This document shows positions 1 to 8,573 of a DNA stretch of 64,000 nt, one piece after another; the first letter of the stretch is position 1, and each line of letters starts with the position of its first letter. This stretch comes from Micromonospora zingiberis. GTDB taxonomy: Bacteria > Actinomycetota > Actinomycetes > Mycobacteriales > Micromonosporaceae. Where the stretch lies: assembly GCF_004331455.1 (NCBI RefSeq), contig NZ_SJJR01000004.1:310001-374000 (forward strand), given 5' to 3'. The notes under the pieces were generated by a model, which worked only from the letters and a program-made list of their open reading frames with translations, searched no databases and was not told the DNA's origin. The position numbers and the translations under genes are program-made.

Positions 1-1044
1 TTCAACCGGCAGCCGATCGGCACCGGACCGTACCGGGTCGCCTCGTGGACCCCGGGCGACCGGCTGGTGCTGGCCGCCAACGACCGGTACTGGGCCGGCC
101 GCCCCGCCAACAACGGCGTGGTGGTCGCCTTCGTACCCGACGACAACGTCCGTGCCCAGCGCACCCGCGCGGGCGAGTTCGACGCCGCCGAACTGCCGCC
201 CAAGCTGGCCACCGGCTTCGACGCCCAACCCGGCTACCGGGTGCACCGGGCGCCCACCGCCGACTACCGGGGCGTCATGCTGCCGATGGGCAACCCGGTC
301 ACCGGCGACGTGGCCGTGCGACGCGCCCTCCACGCCGCCGTCGACCGGGCCGCGATGGTCGACGGCGTGCTCGGCGGGGCCGGCGAGCCGGCGTACGGGC
401 CGGTGCCGCCGTCGTCGGAGTTCGCCGATCCCGCCGTGGCCGGCACCCCGACCGCCGACCCGGCCACCGCGACCGCGACGCTGGACGCCGCCGGCTGGCG
501 ACCCGGCCCGGACGGCATCCGGGTCAAGGACGGCACCCGGGCCGCCTTCAGCCTGATGTACCCGGCCGCCGACAGCCTGCGCAAGGAACTCGCCCTCGCG
601 GTCACCGCCGACGCGAAGAAGATCGGCATCGCCATCACCCCCGAGGGGCTCACCTGGGACGCCATCACTCCCCGGATGAAGTCGGACGCACTGATCATGG
701 GTTACGGCACGCCGTACGACCCGGACTTCGTCTCGTACAAGCTGTTCCACTCCGACTTCGCCGGGCAGGGCTTCTTCAACCCCGGGTCGTACGCCTCCCA
801 GGTGACCGACCGGGCGTTGCGCGACGGCCGGGCCGAGGCCGACCCGGCGCGGCGCCGGGCCGCCTACGCGACCTTCCAGCAGCAGTTGGCCACCGACGTG
901 CCGTGGGTGTTCCTCACCTACCTGGAGCACACCTACGTGCTGCGGGACTCGGTGGACGGTGTCGTGGCCCGGGTCGAGCCGCACGAGCACGACGTGGCCA
1001 ACAGCATCTGGTGGAACATCCACACCTGGACCCGGCGATCGTGA
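1..1044 (+). CDS. Peptide-type ABC transporter substrate-binding protein (C-terminal part)
   Basis: This is the C-terminal 347 residues of an extracellular solute-binding protein of the SBP_bac_5 (DppA/OppA/nickel) family; the start lies outside the window. The first visible residues, PIGTGPYRV, are the characteristic motif of this family. The later DPDFVSYKLFHS and ANSIWWNIHTW stretches also fit the domain-III lobe. It should capture oligopeptides or a similar cationic ligand outside the cell and hand it to the permeases encoded directly downstream. Its stop codon overlaps the GTG of the first permease (GTGA), so the genes are translationally coupled. The exact ligand cannot be read from the sequence. 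Confidence 0.9.
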   Translation, partial: FNRQPIGTGPYRVASWTPGDRLVLAANDRYWAGRPANNGVVVAFVPDDNVRAQRTRAGEFDAAELPPKLATGFDAQPGYRVHRAPTADYRGVMLPMGNPVTGDVAVRRALHAAVDRAAMVDGVLGGAGEPAYGPVPPSSEFADPAVAGTPTADPATATATLDAAGWRPGPDGIRVKDGTRAAFSLMYPAADSLRKELALAVTADAKKIGIAITPEGLTWDAITPRMKSDALIMGYGTPYDPDFVSYKLFHSDFAGQGFFNPGSYASQVTDRALRDGRAEADPARRRAAYATFQQQLATDVPWVFLTYLEHTYVLRDSVDGVVARVEPHEHDVANSIWWNIHTWTRRS

Positions 1045-2039
1045 CCGAGCGGATCCGGCGCCGACGGCTGGCCGGAGCCGGTGGCGTGGTACGCCGCCGG
1101 CTGCTGGTGGCCGTCCCGGTGCTCGTCGCCACCAGCGCCGGCATGTTCGCCCTCGGCGCCGCCTCGCCGATCGACCCGGCCCAGCAGTACGCCGGTGCCG
1201 CGGCCTTCACCACCAGCGAGGAGAACCTCGCCCAGATCCGGGCCAACTGGGGCGTCGACGACCCGCTGCCGGTGCAGTACGCCCGCTGGGTGGGCAACCT
1301 GCTCCGGGGCGACCTGGGCTGGTCGACCAGCCGGCACGAGCCGGTGGTCGACGTGTTGGCCGCCCGGGCCGGCTGGACCCTGCTGCTGGTCGGCGCCGCC
1401 CTGGCCGTGGTCCTGGTGGCCAGCCTGCTGCTGGGCACCCTGGCCGCCTACCGGCGGGGCGGCTGGTTCGACCGGGGGTTGCGGGCGAGCGCGTACGCCG
1501 TCCAGTCGGTGCCGGTGTTCTGGCTCGGCCTGGCCGCGATCGCGGTGTTCGCGCTCAGCCTCGGCTGGCTGCCGGCCGGCGGCCTGACCGACATCACCGC
1601 CACCGGCACCGACCCGGCCGACGTGGCCCGGCACCTGATCCTGCCGGTCGGGGTGCTGGCCCTGTCCCAGGTGCCGTGGTTCGTGCTGTTCATCCGCGAC
1701 TCGGTCGCCGACAGCCTGCGCGACGACCACGTGCTGGCCGCGCGGGCCCGTGGCCTGCCCGGGCGCACCGTCCTGTTCGGCCACGCGCTGCGCACCGGAC
1801 TGCTGCCGTTCATCACCCTGATCGGCACCCACCTGCCGGAGATCGTGGGCGGCGCGGTGCTGGTGGAGACCGTGTTCTCGCTGCCCGGCCTGGGCGCGGT
1901 GACCGTGCAGGCCGCGCTGGGCAGCGACTTCCCGCTGCTGGCGGCGACCACGCTGGCCACCACCGTCGTGGTGCTGACCGCGAACCTCGCCACCGACCTC
2001 GCGTACGCCGCCGCCGATCCCCGGGTACGCCTCGAATGA
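1041..2039 (+). CDS. ABC transporter permease, DppB-like
   Basis: A 332-residue inner-membrane permease of the binding-protein-dependent peptide/nickel family. The GTG start overlaps the stop of the binding-protein gene. Several hydrophobic segments are seen, and the C-terminal half carries the cytoplasmic EAA-type loop (LAARARGLPGRTVLFGHAL) that docks onto the ATPase. The VFSLPGLGAV motif before the last helices is typical of DppB/OppB proteins. It forms the transmembrane channel with the following DppC-like permease. An open frame continues far upstream of this start but is only a shadow of the binding-protein gene. Confidence 0.9.
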   Translation: MTERIRRRRLAGAGGVVRRRLLVAVPVLVATSAGMFALGAASPIDPAQQYAGAAAFTTSEENLAQIRANWGVDDPLPVQYARWVGNLLRGDLGWSTSRHEPVVDVLAARAGWTLLLVGAALAVVLVASLLLGTLAAYRRGGWFDRGLRASAYAVQSVPVFWLGLAAIAVFALSLGWLPAGGLTDITATGTDPADVARHLILPVGVLALSQVPWFVLFIRDSVADSLRDDHVLAARARGLPGRTVLFGHALRTGLLPFITLIGTHLPEIVGGAVLVETVFSLPGLGAVTVQAALGSDFPLLAATTLATTVVVLTANLATDLAYAAADPRVRLE

Positions 2040-2905
2040 GCGCCGCCGTCCTCGCCCGGGTCCGCCGGCTGCCCCGCCCCCGTCCGGGGCGCGTCGGCGC
2101 CACCGTCGCCGGCACCGTCCTCGCCGCCGCCGTACTCGCCTGTCTGTTCGCTCCGGTGCTCTGGCCACTGGACCAGAGCGCGGTCGACCTGTCCCAGACC
2201 CGGCTGGCCCCGTCCCTGTTGCACCCGGCCGGTACCGACGACCTCGGCCGCGACGTGGCCCACCGCAGCCTCTACGGGCTGCGCGTCTCGCTGCTGGTCG
2301 GGGTGGTCGCCGCGCTCGTCGCCGCGGTGATCGGCGGGGCCGTCGGTGCGCTCGCCGGCACCCTCGGCGGTGTGGTGGACCGGGTCCTGATGCGGCTGGT
2401 GGACACCATCGCGGCGCTGCCGCATCTGCTGCTCGGCATCTTCATCGTCGCGATGCTGCGGCCCAGCCTCGGTGCGGTGGTGCTCTCCATCGGGCTCACC
2501 CACTGGCTGTCCACCGCCCGCATCGTCCGGTCCGAGTTGCTGAGCCTGCGGCACCGGCCGTTCATCGACGCGGCCGTCTCCGGGGGTGCCGGGCGGCTCC
2601 GGGTACTCACCCGGCACCTGTTGCCGCACGTGCTGCCCCGGCTGGCGCTCGCCATCACGCTGATGATCCCGCACGCGGTGTGGCACGAGACCGCCCTGTC
2701 CTTCCTCGGTCTCGGCCTGCCCCCACATCTCGCCTCCCTCGGCAACATGATCAACGACGGTCGGGCCTCCCTGCTCACCGGTGCCTGGTGGGCCAGTCTC
2801 ACCCCGGGCCTGGCGCTGATCGTGGTCACGCTCGCGTTGGCCACCCTCACCGCCCGCTGGCGGGACCGCCTCGACCCCCGGGTACGCGCGGAGTTGCAGC
2901 TGTGA
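2036..2905 (+). CDS. ABC transporter permease, DppC-like
   Basis: A 289-residue permease, partner of the preceding DppB-like protein. The ATG overlaps the previous stop as ATGA. The N-terminal region has a cytoplasmic arginine-rich stretch and one membrane segment, followed by HPAGTDDLGRDVAHRSLYG, the periplasmic-loop signature of DppC/OppC proteins. The EAA-like loop is near FIDAAVSGGAGRLRVLTRHL, and ETALSFLGLGLPPHLASLG is the conserved C-terminal motif. Length is normal for the family. It ends with a GTGA overlap into the first ATPase gene. Confidence 0.9.
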   Translation: MSAAVLARVRRLPRPRPGRVGATVAGTVLAAAVLACLFAPVLWPLDQSAVDLSQTRLAPSLLHPAGTDDLGRDVAHRSLYGLRVSLLVGVVAALVAAVIGGAVGALAGTLGGVVDRVLMRLVDTIAALPHLLLGIFIVAMLRPSLGAVVLSIGLTHWLSTARIVRSELLSLRHRPFIDAAVSGGAGRLRVLTRHLLPHVLPRLALAITLMIPHAVWHETALSFLGLGLPPHLASLGNMINDGRASLLTGAWWASLTPGLALIVVTLALATLTARWRDRLDPRVRAELQL

Positions 2906-3906
2906 CCAGCATCGACCTCGACCACGACGGCCCGCTGCTGGCCGTCGCCGGGCTCACCGTCCGGTTCCGACTGCCCGACGCCGTCGTGCACGCCGTCACC
3001 GACCTGCACCTGAGCGTCCGTCCCGGTGAGCTGGTCGCGGTCGTCGGCGAATCGGGCTGCGGCAAGTCCGTCCTCGCCCACGCCCTGCTCGGCCTGCTGC
3101 CCCGCAACGCCACGGTCACCGGCAGCGCCCTGCTGCGCACCGGGGCGGGGATTCGGCGGCCACCGCCGCTCGACCTGCTCGCCTGCGCGCCACGACAACT
3201 GGCCCGGCAGGTTCGCGGGCGGGCCGTCGGGCTGGTGCCGCAGAGCCCGGCGACCGCGCTGACCCCGGTACGGACCGGACGCCGGCTGCTGGTGGAGACG
3301 CTGCGGGCGCACGGCCACACCCGGGCTGACGCGCCGACCGCCGCCGACCGGCTCGCCGCCGACGTCGGACTGAACCCGGCCGACCTCGACCGGTACCCGC
3401 ACGAGTTGTCCGGTGGCATGGCACAGCGGCTGGCCACCGCGTTGGCGCTGGCGCCCGACCCACCGCTGTTGCTGGCCGACGAGCCGACCACCGGCCTGGA
3501 CCGGCCGCTCGTCGACCACACCCTCGACCTGCTGCGCCGCCGGTGCGACGCCGGAGCGGCCGTACTGCTGATCACCCACGACCTGGTCGCGGCGCAGCGG
3601 GTGGCCGACACCGTGGCCGTCATGTACGCCAGCCGCATCGTCGAGCACGCCCCGACCGAGGCGCTGTTCAGCGCGCCCGAGCACCCGTACAGCGCGGCGC
3701 TGCTCGACGCCCTGCCACAGCGGGCGTTCCGGCCCGTGCCGGGGCATCCGCCGATGCTCACCGATCTCCCGGCCGGCTGCGCGTTCGCCGCCCGTTGTGA
3801 CCGGGCCACCGAAGCCTGCCGGGTGCAGCCGGCGTTCGCCGCTGGCCGGGCCGCCTGTCACCACCCACTGGAGCACAGCCAGGTCCACGCCGAGGTGCCG
3901 GCGTGA
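2902..3906 (+). CDS. ABC transporter ATPase, DppD-like
   Basis: A 334-residue cytoplasmic ATPase that powers the peptide-type importer. It has Walker A GESGCGKS, the signature LSGGMAQR, Walker B LLLADEPT and the H-loop LITHD. After the nucleotide-binding domain comes the oligopeptide C-terminal extension (oligo_HPY) with the cysteines CAFAARCDRATEAC, which in this family may carry an iron-sulfur cluster. The GTG start overlaps the previous stop, and its own stop overlaps the start of the second ATPase. Confidence 0.92.
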   Translation: MTSIDLDHDGPLLAVAGLTVRFRLPDAVVHAVTDLHLSVRPGELVAVVGESGCGKSVLAHALLGLLPRNATVTGSALLRTGAGIRRPPPLDLLACAPRQLARQVRGRAVGLVPQSPATALTPVRTGRRLLVETLRAHGHTRADAPTAADRLAADVGLNPADLDRYPHELSGGMAQRLATALALAPDPPLLLADEPTTGLDRPLVDHTLDLLRRRCDAGAAVLLITHDLVAAQRVADTVAVMYASRIVEHAPTEALFSAPEHPYSAALLDALPQRAFRPVPGHPPMLTDLPAGCAFAARCDRATEACRVQPAFAAGRAACHHPLEHSQVHAEVPA

Positions 3907-3956
3907 CCCGCCCCGGTCTGGCGGCCGGCGTGACCCGCCCCGGTCTGGCCGCCTGC
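3903..3956 (+). repeat. 27-bp tandem duplication of a start-codon region
   Basis: Two almost identical 27-bp units, beginning at 3903 and 3930, each start with GTG and encode TRPGLAA. They duplicate the translation start of the DppF-like ATPase in frame. Confidence 0.75.
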
Positions 3957-4586
3957 CAGGTCAGCGCGAGCTACGGCACGCAGCGTGTGCTCGACGCCGT
4001 CGACCTGCACATCGCCCCAGGTGAGACGGTCGGCCTGCATGGCCCGTCCGGCAGCGGCAAGTCCACGATGGCCCGGCTGCTGGCGTTGCTGCACCGACCG
4101 GACGGTGGTCACGTCAGCATCGACGGCACGCCGGTGACCGGCATCCGCCATCAGGTGCCGGTGGCGGTGCGTACCCGGGTGGCGATCCTGTTCCAGAGCC
4201 CCCGCGCCGCCACCGACCCGCGACTCACGCTGGCCGACCTGATCGCCGAACCGATGCGCGCGATCGGCACCCCACCGGAGCAGGTTCGGGCGCGTACGGC
4301 CGAACTCGCCGACACCGTCGGGCTCACCGCCGACCTGTTGACCCGTCGCCCGCACGCGGTCAGCGACGGCCAGTTGCAACGGGCCTGCCTGGCCCGGTCG
4401 CTGGTGCACCGGCCCGGGTACCTGCTCTGCGACGAGGCGACCGCCATGCTGGACGCCTCCACCCAGGCGCACGTCGCGGCGGTCGTCGGGGAGTTCCAGC
4501 GCCGGCACGACGCCGGGGTGCTGGTGATCAGCCACGACGCCGCCCTGCTGGCCCGCTGGGCCGACCGCGTCGTCGAGCTGCCCTGA
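3903..4586 (+). CDS. ABC transporter ATPase, DppF-like (short form)
   Basis: A 227-residue ATPase, the second nucleotide-binding subunit of the importer. Walker A GPSGSGKS, Walker B YLLCDEAT and the H-loop VISHD are present. The signature is changed from LSGGQ to VSDGQLQR. The C-terminal oligo_HPY extension of typical DppF is missing, so the protein stops at the core domain. The start is duplicated: a 27-bp tandem repeat makes two in-frame GTG codons at 3903 and 3930, each followed by the same seven residues. Either could be used; 3903 is favoured by its overlap with the previous stop. Confidence 0.88.
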   Translation: MTRPGLAAGVTRPGLAACQVSASYGTQRVLDAVDLHIAPGETVGLHGPSGSGKSTMARLLALLHRPDGGHVSIDGTPVTGIRHQVPVAVRTRVAILFQSPRAATDPRLTLADLIAEPMRAIGTPPEQVRARTAELADTVGLTADLLTRRPHAVSDGQLQRACLARSLVHRPGYLLCDEATAMLDASTQAHVAAVVGEFQRRHDAGVLVISHDAALLARWADRVVELP

Positions 4587-4612
4587 CCACCGCTGCCCGG
4601 GTGATGGACGGC

Positions 4613-4643
4613 GGCGGCCCCGGGGACACCCCCCGGGGCCGCC
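4613..4643. terminator. Bidirectional hairpin terminator
   Basis: A perfect 13-bp GC stem (4613-4625 with 4631-4643) and a 5-base loop lie between the convergent ends of the ABC operon and the cellulase gene. There is no T tract, as is common in actinomycetes. Confidence 0.75.
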
Positions 4644-4653
4644 GTGTCAGGCG

Positions 4654-6090
4654 TCAGCTGGTCGGGAAGTTGTCCGGGGTACGGATGCGCTCCCGCATGA
4701 AGACACCCGAGGTGGTGAGCACCGAGTTGCCGGTGTAGCTGGTGCCGTTGCAGGTGCCGGGTCGCAGCGCGGCGCTGCCCTCCGCCTTGTCGGAGAAGGT
4801 CCAGTTCGCGTAGCCGATCTTCAGCCGGTCCAGCAGGTCCAGCCACTGGGTGCTGCTGGTCAGGTCGGCCGCGCCGTCACCGGTGTAGTCCACCGTGCCG
4901 AACTCGGTGACGAACAGCGGCAGCCGGGCCGCCGCCCGCTCGACCTCGGCCCGGTAGTTGTCCCGGTGCGACGCGGCGTAGAAGTGGAAGGCGTACATGA
5001 TGTTGCTGGCGTTCACCGGGTTGTTGGCGATCTCGGTGTGGTTGGACCCCTCGGAGACGCCCAGCGAGGACCAGGCCCGGGTACCGACGATGACGACCGC
5101 GTCCGGGTCGTTGGCCCGGATCACCGGGATGACCTGCTCGGCGTAGTTCTTGATGGTCGACCAGCTCACCCCGTTCGGCTCGTTGGCGATCTCGTAGATC
5201 ACGTTGTTCTTCGCGGCGTGCCGGGCGGAGACGGCGGCGAAGAAGGTCTTGGCCCGCTCCAGGTTGAACATCGGGTCACCCGGAGTGAGCAGGTGGAAAT
5301 CGATCATCGCGTACATGCCGCGCCGGGTGGCCTCCTCGACCAGGTTGTTGACCCGGTTGGTGAAGCCGGCGGGGTCGGTTTCGTAGCCCTGTTCCTGCAC
5401 GTACATGGCGATCCGGAACAGGTCGGCACGCCAGTCGATGGCCAGCGCGTCGAGGGAGGCCGGGTTGTAGCAGTTGCCGAACCACTGGATGCCGTGCGTG
5501 CTCATGCCGCGCAACTGGATCGGCCGGCCGTACTGGTTGCACAGGTTGACTCCGCAGACCCGCAGCTGTCCGTTGATGCCCACCGGGGTCTGCCCGCCCG
5601 GCGAAGGCGGAGTGGTCGGCGGAGTGGTCGGCGGCGTCGTCGGCGGAGTGGTGGGGGGCGTGACCGAGCCGGTGCAGACCGTGCCGTTGAGGGTGAACGA
5701 GGTCGGCGAGGGGTTGCTGCCGGTGAAGCTGCCGTTGAAGCCGATGTTGGTGCTGGCGCCGGTGGCCAGGGCGCCGTTCCAGCTCACGCTGCGCGCCGTG
5801 ACCGCGCTGCCGCTCTGGCTCCAGGTCGCCGACCAGCCCTGGGTGACCCGTTGGCCGCTGTTCGGGAAGGTGAACCCGAGGGTCCAGTCGTTGACCGCGT
5901 CACCCAGGTTGGTGATGGTCACGCTCGCGGTGAACCCGCCGGACCAGCTGTTCGTCGTGTAGCTCACGGAACAGCCGGTCGCGGCCATCGCGTTGGGGGC
6001 GGGCAGCGACGCGAGCGTGCCGAGGGTCAGCGCACCGATGGCGCCGGCCGCGACCAGCAGACGCCGTGGGCGGGACGGGGGATGCTTCAT
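4654..6090 (-). CDS. Secreted GH5 endoglucanase with N-terminal CBM2
   Basis: A 478-residue secreted cellulase. The ATG at 6090 begins MKHPPSRPRR and leads into a signal peptide ending near AMAA (about residue 37). Residues about 38-137 form a family-2 cellulose-binding module (conserved NSW, GWSATWS, SVSWNG, flanking cysteines). A PPTT-repeat linker and a GH5 catalytic domain follow. The catalytic acid/base is in YEIANEPNG and the nucleophile in LFVTEFG. It should cleave beta-1,4-glucan outside the cell. An in-frame ATG 27 codons upstream would precede the signal peptide with unlikely sequence. A CebR/CelR-type operator lies 67 bases upstream of the start, so induction by cello-oligosaccharides is likely. 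Confidence 0.93.
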   Translation of the reverse strand: MKHPPSRPRRLLVAAGAIGALTLGTLASLPAPNAMAATGCSVSYTTNSWSGGFTASVTITNLGDAVNDWTLGFTFPNSGQRVTQGWSATWSQSGSAVTARSVSWNGALATGASTNIGFNGSFTGSNPSPTSFTLNGTVCTGSVTPPTTPPTTPPTTPPTTPPSPGGQTPVGINGQLRVCGVNLCNQYGRPIQLRGMSTHGIQWFGNCYNPASLDALAIDWRADLFRIAMYVQEQGYETDPAGFTNRVNNLVEEATRRGMYAMIDFHLLTPGDPMFNLERAKTFFAAVSARHAAKNNVIYEIANEPNGVSWSTIKNYAEQVIPVIRANDPDAVVIVGTRAWSSLGVSEGSNHTEIANNPVNASNIMYAFHFYAASHRDNYRAEVERAAARLPLFVTEFGTVDYTGDGAADLTSSTQWLDLLDRLKIGYANWTFSDKAEGSAALRPGTCNGTSYTGNSVLTTSGVFMRERIRTPDNFPTS

Positions 6091-6156
6091 GGTGGACCGT
6101 CGCAATCTGCTCGTGGTGGTGGGTACGGCGGCGCCGGCGACCCCGGAACGGATTTC

Positions 6157-6170
6157 CGGGAGCGCTCCCA
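6157..6170. promoter_or_regulatory. CebR/CelR-type operator
   Basis: The 14-base site CGGGAGCGCTCCCA matches the known cellulase operator TGGGAGCGCTCCCA of Streptomyces CebR and Thermobifida CelR at 13 of 14 positions. It lies 67 bases upstream of the GH5 cellulase start, where a LacI-family repressor would block transcription until cellobiose is present. Confidence 0.8.
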
Positions 6171-6232
6171 CGGAGCCTACGGTGACCCGAAACAGTCACG
6201 CAATATTTCCATCCATCGAAGTATCGATAATG

Positions 6233-6265
6233 CGGACGCCCCGGAACCGCGTTCCGGGGCGTCCG
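6233..6265. terminator. Hairpin terminator
   Basis: A perfect 15-bp stem (6233-6247 with 6251-6265) with a 3-base loop lies just past the stop of the small acidic gene on the minus strand, upstream of the cellulase promoter. Confidence 0.7.
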
Positions 6266-6279
6266 ATCGGCGTACCCCG

Positions 6280-6513
6280 TCAGGTCTCGTCGGCGGCGCG
6301 CCGCCGGTCCGCCTCGGCGTCGGCGGCGCCCACCGGGGTCGGGTCGGTGTCCCGCCGCGCGCCGCTCAGGTCGACGTCGGCGCCGGCCCGAGCGGCGTCG
6401 GCCGCCGCGTCGTCCGCGCCCACCAGCTCGCCCGCGCCCGCCTCGCCGTCGTCCTCGACCAGCTTGCCCGCCGCGGTGACCGCGATCGGGGTGTACCTGG
6501 GATCGGTCGTCAT
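6280..6513 (-). CDS. Small acidic hypothetical protein
   Basis: A 77-residue protein of unknown function, rich in Ala, Asp and Glu, with no membrane segment or cysteine. The start at 6513 is supported by a strong AGGAGGAGG ribosome-binding site about 6 bases upstream, and a perfect hairpin follows the stop, so it is probably a real monocistronic gene. The C-terminal half is low-complexity and likely disordered. I do not recognise a domain. Confidence 0.65.
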   Translation of the reverse strand: MTTDPRYTPIAVTAAGKLVEDDGEAGAGELVGADDAAADAARAGADVDLSGARRDTDPTPVGAADAEADRRRAADET

Positions 6514-6878
6514 CTCGTCCTCCTCCTCGCCGGTGTCCCGTCAGGTACCCGCCGGGCGCTCCGACCACACGGGACGAGCGATGGACGGCCGTCGGCGCCG
6601 GCCGCGTCGCCACCCTGGCGGATCGGCCGCCGGCTTCCGGCTGGTTGTCCTATGGCAAACACCACACTGCGTCCGGCCGCTGTGCCCCATTCGTCCGTAC
6701 GGATGGCCTTCGGTGTAGCGCCCCGCGCCGGATCCGGTACCGACGGTGGTGGATGTGGCGTCCGGCGTGCCCACGGTACGGAATCCCGTCGGCGAGACCC
6801 GCGCGCTGGTTTGCACCGGTCACTACCCTGGCCTTGATCATGTGCCAGTGAACCTCTCGACTTTGACAAGGGCCACAC
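6514..6878. other. Intergenic region between divergent genes
   Basis: About 365 bases between the small acidic gene and the proline-rich membrane protein. Short open frames exist on both strands but none has a convincing ribosome-binding site or recognisable product. I see no clear promoter boxes, repeat or RNA; both divergent promoters must lie here. Confidence 0.5.
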
Positions 6879-7835
6879 ATGAGTGACAGTTACCCGCCGT
6901 ACGGGGGGCAGCCGGATCCGAACGCTGCCGCGTGGGGCACCCCGCCCGGATCCCCGGTCGGCCAGCCACTTCCGCCCGGTTCCCCGGTCGGTCAACCGCT
7001 TCCGCCCGGTTCCCCGGTCGGTCAACCGCTTCCGCCCGGCTCGCCGGTCGGCCAGTCCGGGTACCCGCCGCAGTTCGGGGCGCCGGTCCCGCCGCCACCG
7101 CCGCCGTACGGTGCCCCGGCGCCGAAGTCCTCGAAGACCGGGCTCTGGCTGGGGCTGGGCATCGGCGCCGCGGTGATGGCGGTGCTGGTCGCCTGCGGCG
7201 GCACCATCGGCTACTTCATGCTCGCCGCTGACGACGACGAGTCGACCCCGGTGGCAACCGGACCGAGCAGCCCGCCCACCGGCCCCGACGCCCCGGACGC
7301 TCCCTCCGCGGCGCCCCCGGCCGAGCCACAGTCTGACAACAACAACGCGATCACCGCCCGCAACTCCAGCGACATGTCGGCGGTGTGCGAGGGCAGCCCC
7401 ATCCTCAACGCCGCGCCGTACACGGCGGCGAAGGACGCCAAGGTCTACACCTTCGCCAACTCACCCGACCGTCCCCAGTCCTGGCTGAGCAAGTCGGCCG
7501 GCTACAACAAGCCGTACTACGCCAAGACCGCGGACTGGGCCACCGTCTCGGTGGTCGGCTGCCTCGCCTTCGAGCAGGGCAGCGAGGGCGAGGCACGCAA
7601 GTGCGAGTACAACGACCGCGACGACAAGAAGGTCACCGTCGACTACGTCTCCTCGCGCTACACGCTGACCTTCCACGCCGCCAAGACCGGCGAGAAGATC
7701 GGTGACGGTGGACGGATCAACGCTCCGGCGGTCCGTTGCCCGAGCTTCATCTCCTACAACAAGGAGACCATGAAGGCGTACGCCCAGCCGGACAGCGGCG
7801 CCATCGAGCTGGCGCTGGACAAGTTCACCTCCTGA
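6879..7835 (+). CDS. Proline-rich membrane-anchored hypothetical protein
   Basis: A 318-residue protein of unknown function. Residues 1-85 are a Pro/Gly-rich cytoplasmic tail with four tandem copies of PPGSPVGQ(P/S). A single membrane helix follows (about 89-118, GLWLGLGIGAAVMAVLVACGG). Then comes a Pro/Ala-rich spacer and a folded extracytoplasmic domain of about 150 residues with paired cysteines (VCEGSP, VGCLAFEQ, KCEYN, RCPSF). The layout resembles many actinomycete surface proteins that pair a disordered tail with a small external domain. ATG is preceded by AAGGG. A strong hairpin terminator follows. Confidence 0.85.
   Translation: MSDSYPPYGGQPDPNAAAWGTPPGSPVGQPLPPGSPVGQPLPPGSPVGQPLPPGSPVGQSGYPPQFGAPVPPPPPPYGAPAPKSSKTGLWLGLGIGAAVMAVLVACGGTIGYFMLAADDDESTPVATGPSSPPTGPDAPDAPSAAPPAEPQSDNNNAITARNSSDMSAVCEGSPILNAAPYTAAKDAKVYTFANSPDRPQSWLSKSAGYNKPYYAKTADWATVSVVGCLAFEQGSEGEARKCEYNDRDDKKVTVDYVSSRYTLTFHAAKTGEKIGDGGRINAPAVRCPSFISYNKETMKAYAQPDSGAIELALDKFTS
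6942..7058 (+). repeat. 30-bp in-frame tandem repeats
   Basis: Four consecutive 30-bp units (the last one shorter) encode PPGSPVGQPL repeats in the cytoplasmic tail of the proline-rich membrane protein. The second and third units are identical. Confidence 0.85.
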
Positions 7836-7846
7836 GCTGGCGTGAC

Positions 7847-7878
7847 GCGGCGGGGGTCCGGTAACGGACCCCCGCCGC
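7847..7878. terminator. Hairpin terminator
   Basis: A perfect 14-bp GC stem (7847-7860 with 7865-7878) closed by a GTAA loop starts 11 bases after the stop of the proline-rich membrane protein gene. Confidence 0.8.
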
Positions 7879-8033
7879 CCCGCGAGGAGTCTCGGCCCCG
7901 CCACGGTCGTTACCGCCGGCCCCGCCACGTCGGCGGGAGCGTCAGCCGACCCCTGCTCGCCGGACCGGGCGGTCCAGTCGACCCCTGCTCGCCGGACCCG
8001 ACAGTCTTGCCGGTGGCTGGCAGGCTGGGCGCC

Positions 8034-8573
8034 ATGGGGAACATCGTCGTGCAGTTGCCCGCCCTGATCGGTGTGCTGGTCGGCACCGTGGGGACGATCG
8101 TGGCCACGTCGCTCGCCGACCGCGCCCGGTGGCGTCGGCGCCAGACGGTGCGCTGGGACGAGCGGCGGCTCGACGCGTACGCCGAGTTCGCCCGCGTGCT
8201 CAAGGAGGTGCACACCATCGCCAGCCGGCTGATCGGCGGCTACCTCGACCGGGACCAGGAACTCGCCGCGCTGACCGAGGCCAGTTTCCGGCACACCATC
8301 GCCTGGGAGAACGTACTGCTGCTCGGCGATGCTCCGACGGTGGCCGCCGCCCGGGCCTGGCGCGACGCGGTCTGGGAGATCGAGCGCCGCGCGCGCGGCG
8401 GTTCCCCCGTGGACGAGTTGCCCGACCTGCTGCATCGCGCCAACGAGGCACGGGACGAGTTCTACGGCGCGGCGCGCGGCGGCCTCGGCGTCGGCGGCGG
8501 CTCGGTCGCCCAGGCCACCCTGCTATCGAGCCGGCTCCGGCCAACCCACACCAGCCCACCGACCCAACGCTGA
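8034..8573 (+). CDS. Hypothetical membrane-anchored protein
   Basis: A 179-residue protein of unknown function. The ATG at 8034 starts MGNIVVQLPALIG, one N-terminal membrane helix (about residues 5-27), followed by an Arg-rich stop-transfer stretch (DRARWRRRQTVRWDERR) and a mostly helical cytoplasmic domain with the pattern RLDAYAEFARVLKE. This layout is common among short actinomycete hypothetical proteins. The frame is open 64 codons further upstream, but that part looks non-coding. The C-terminal Pro/Ser/Thr tail merges into a degenerate 55-bp repeat that begins at the stop codon. Confidence 0.7.
   Translation: MGNIVVQLPALIGVLVGTVGTIVATSLADRARWRRRQTVRWDERRLDAYAEFARVLKEVHTIASRLIGGYLDRDQELAALTEASFRHTIAWENVLLLGDAPTVAAARAWRDAVWEIERRARGGSPVDELPDLLHRANEARDEFYGAARGGLGVGGGSVAQATLLSSRLRPTHTSPPTQR

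Noticed and set aside
4966..6837. A 623-codon open frame on the plus strand opposite the cellulase gene.
   Set aside because: It is antisense to a gene with clear GH5 and CBM2 motifs, has no recognisable domain and has the biased Gly/Val/Arg composition of a GC-rich shadow frame.
6942..7058. Tandem repeats considered as a possible CRISPR array.
   Set aside because: There are no unique spacers; the 30-bp units are contiguous and encode a Pro-rich peptide repeat in frame.
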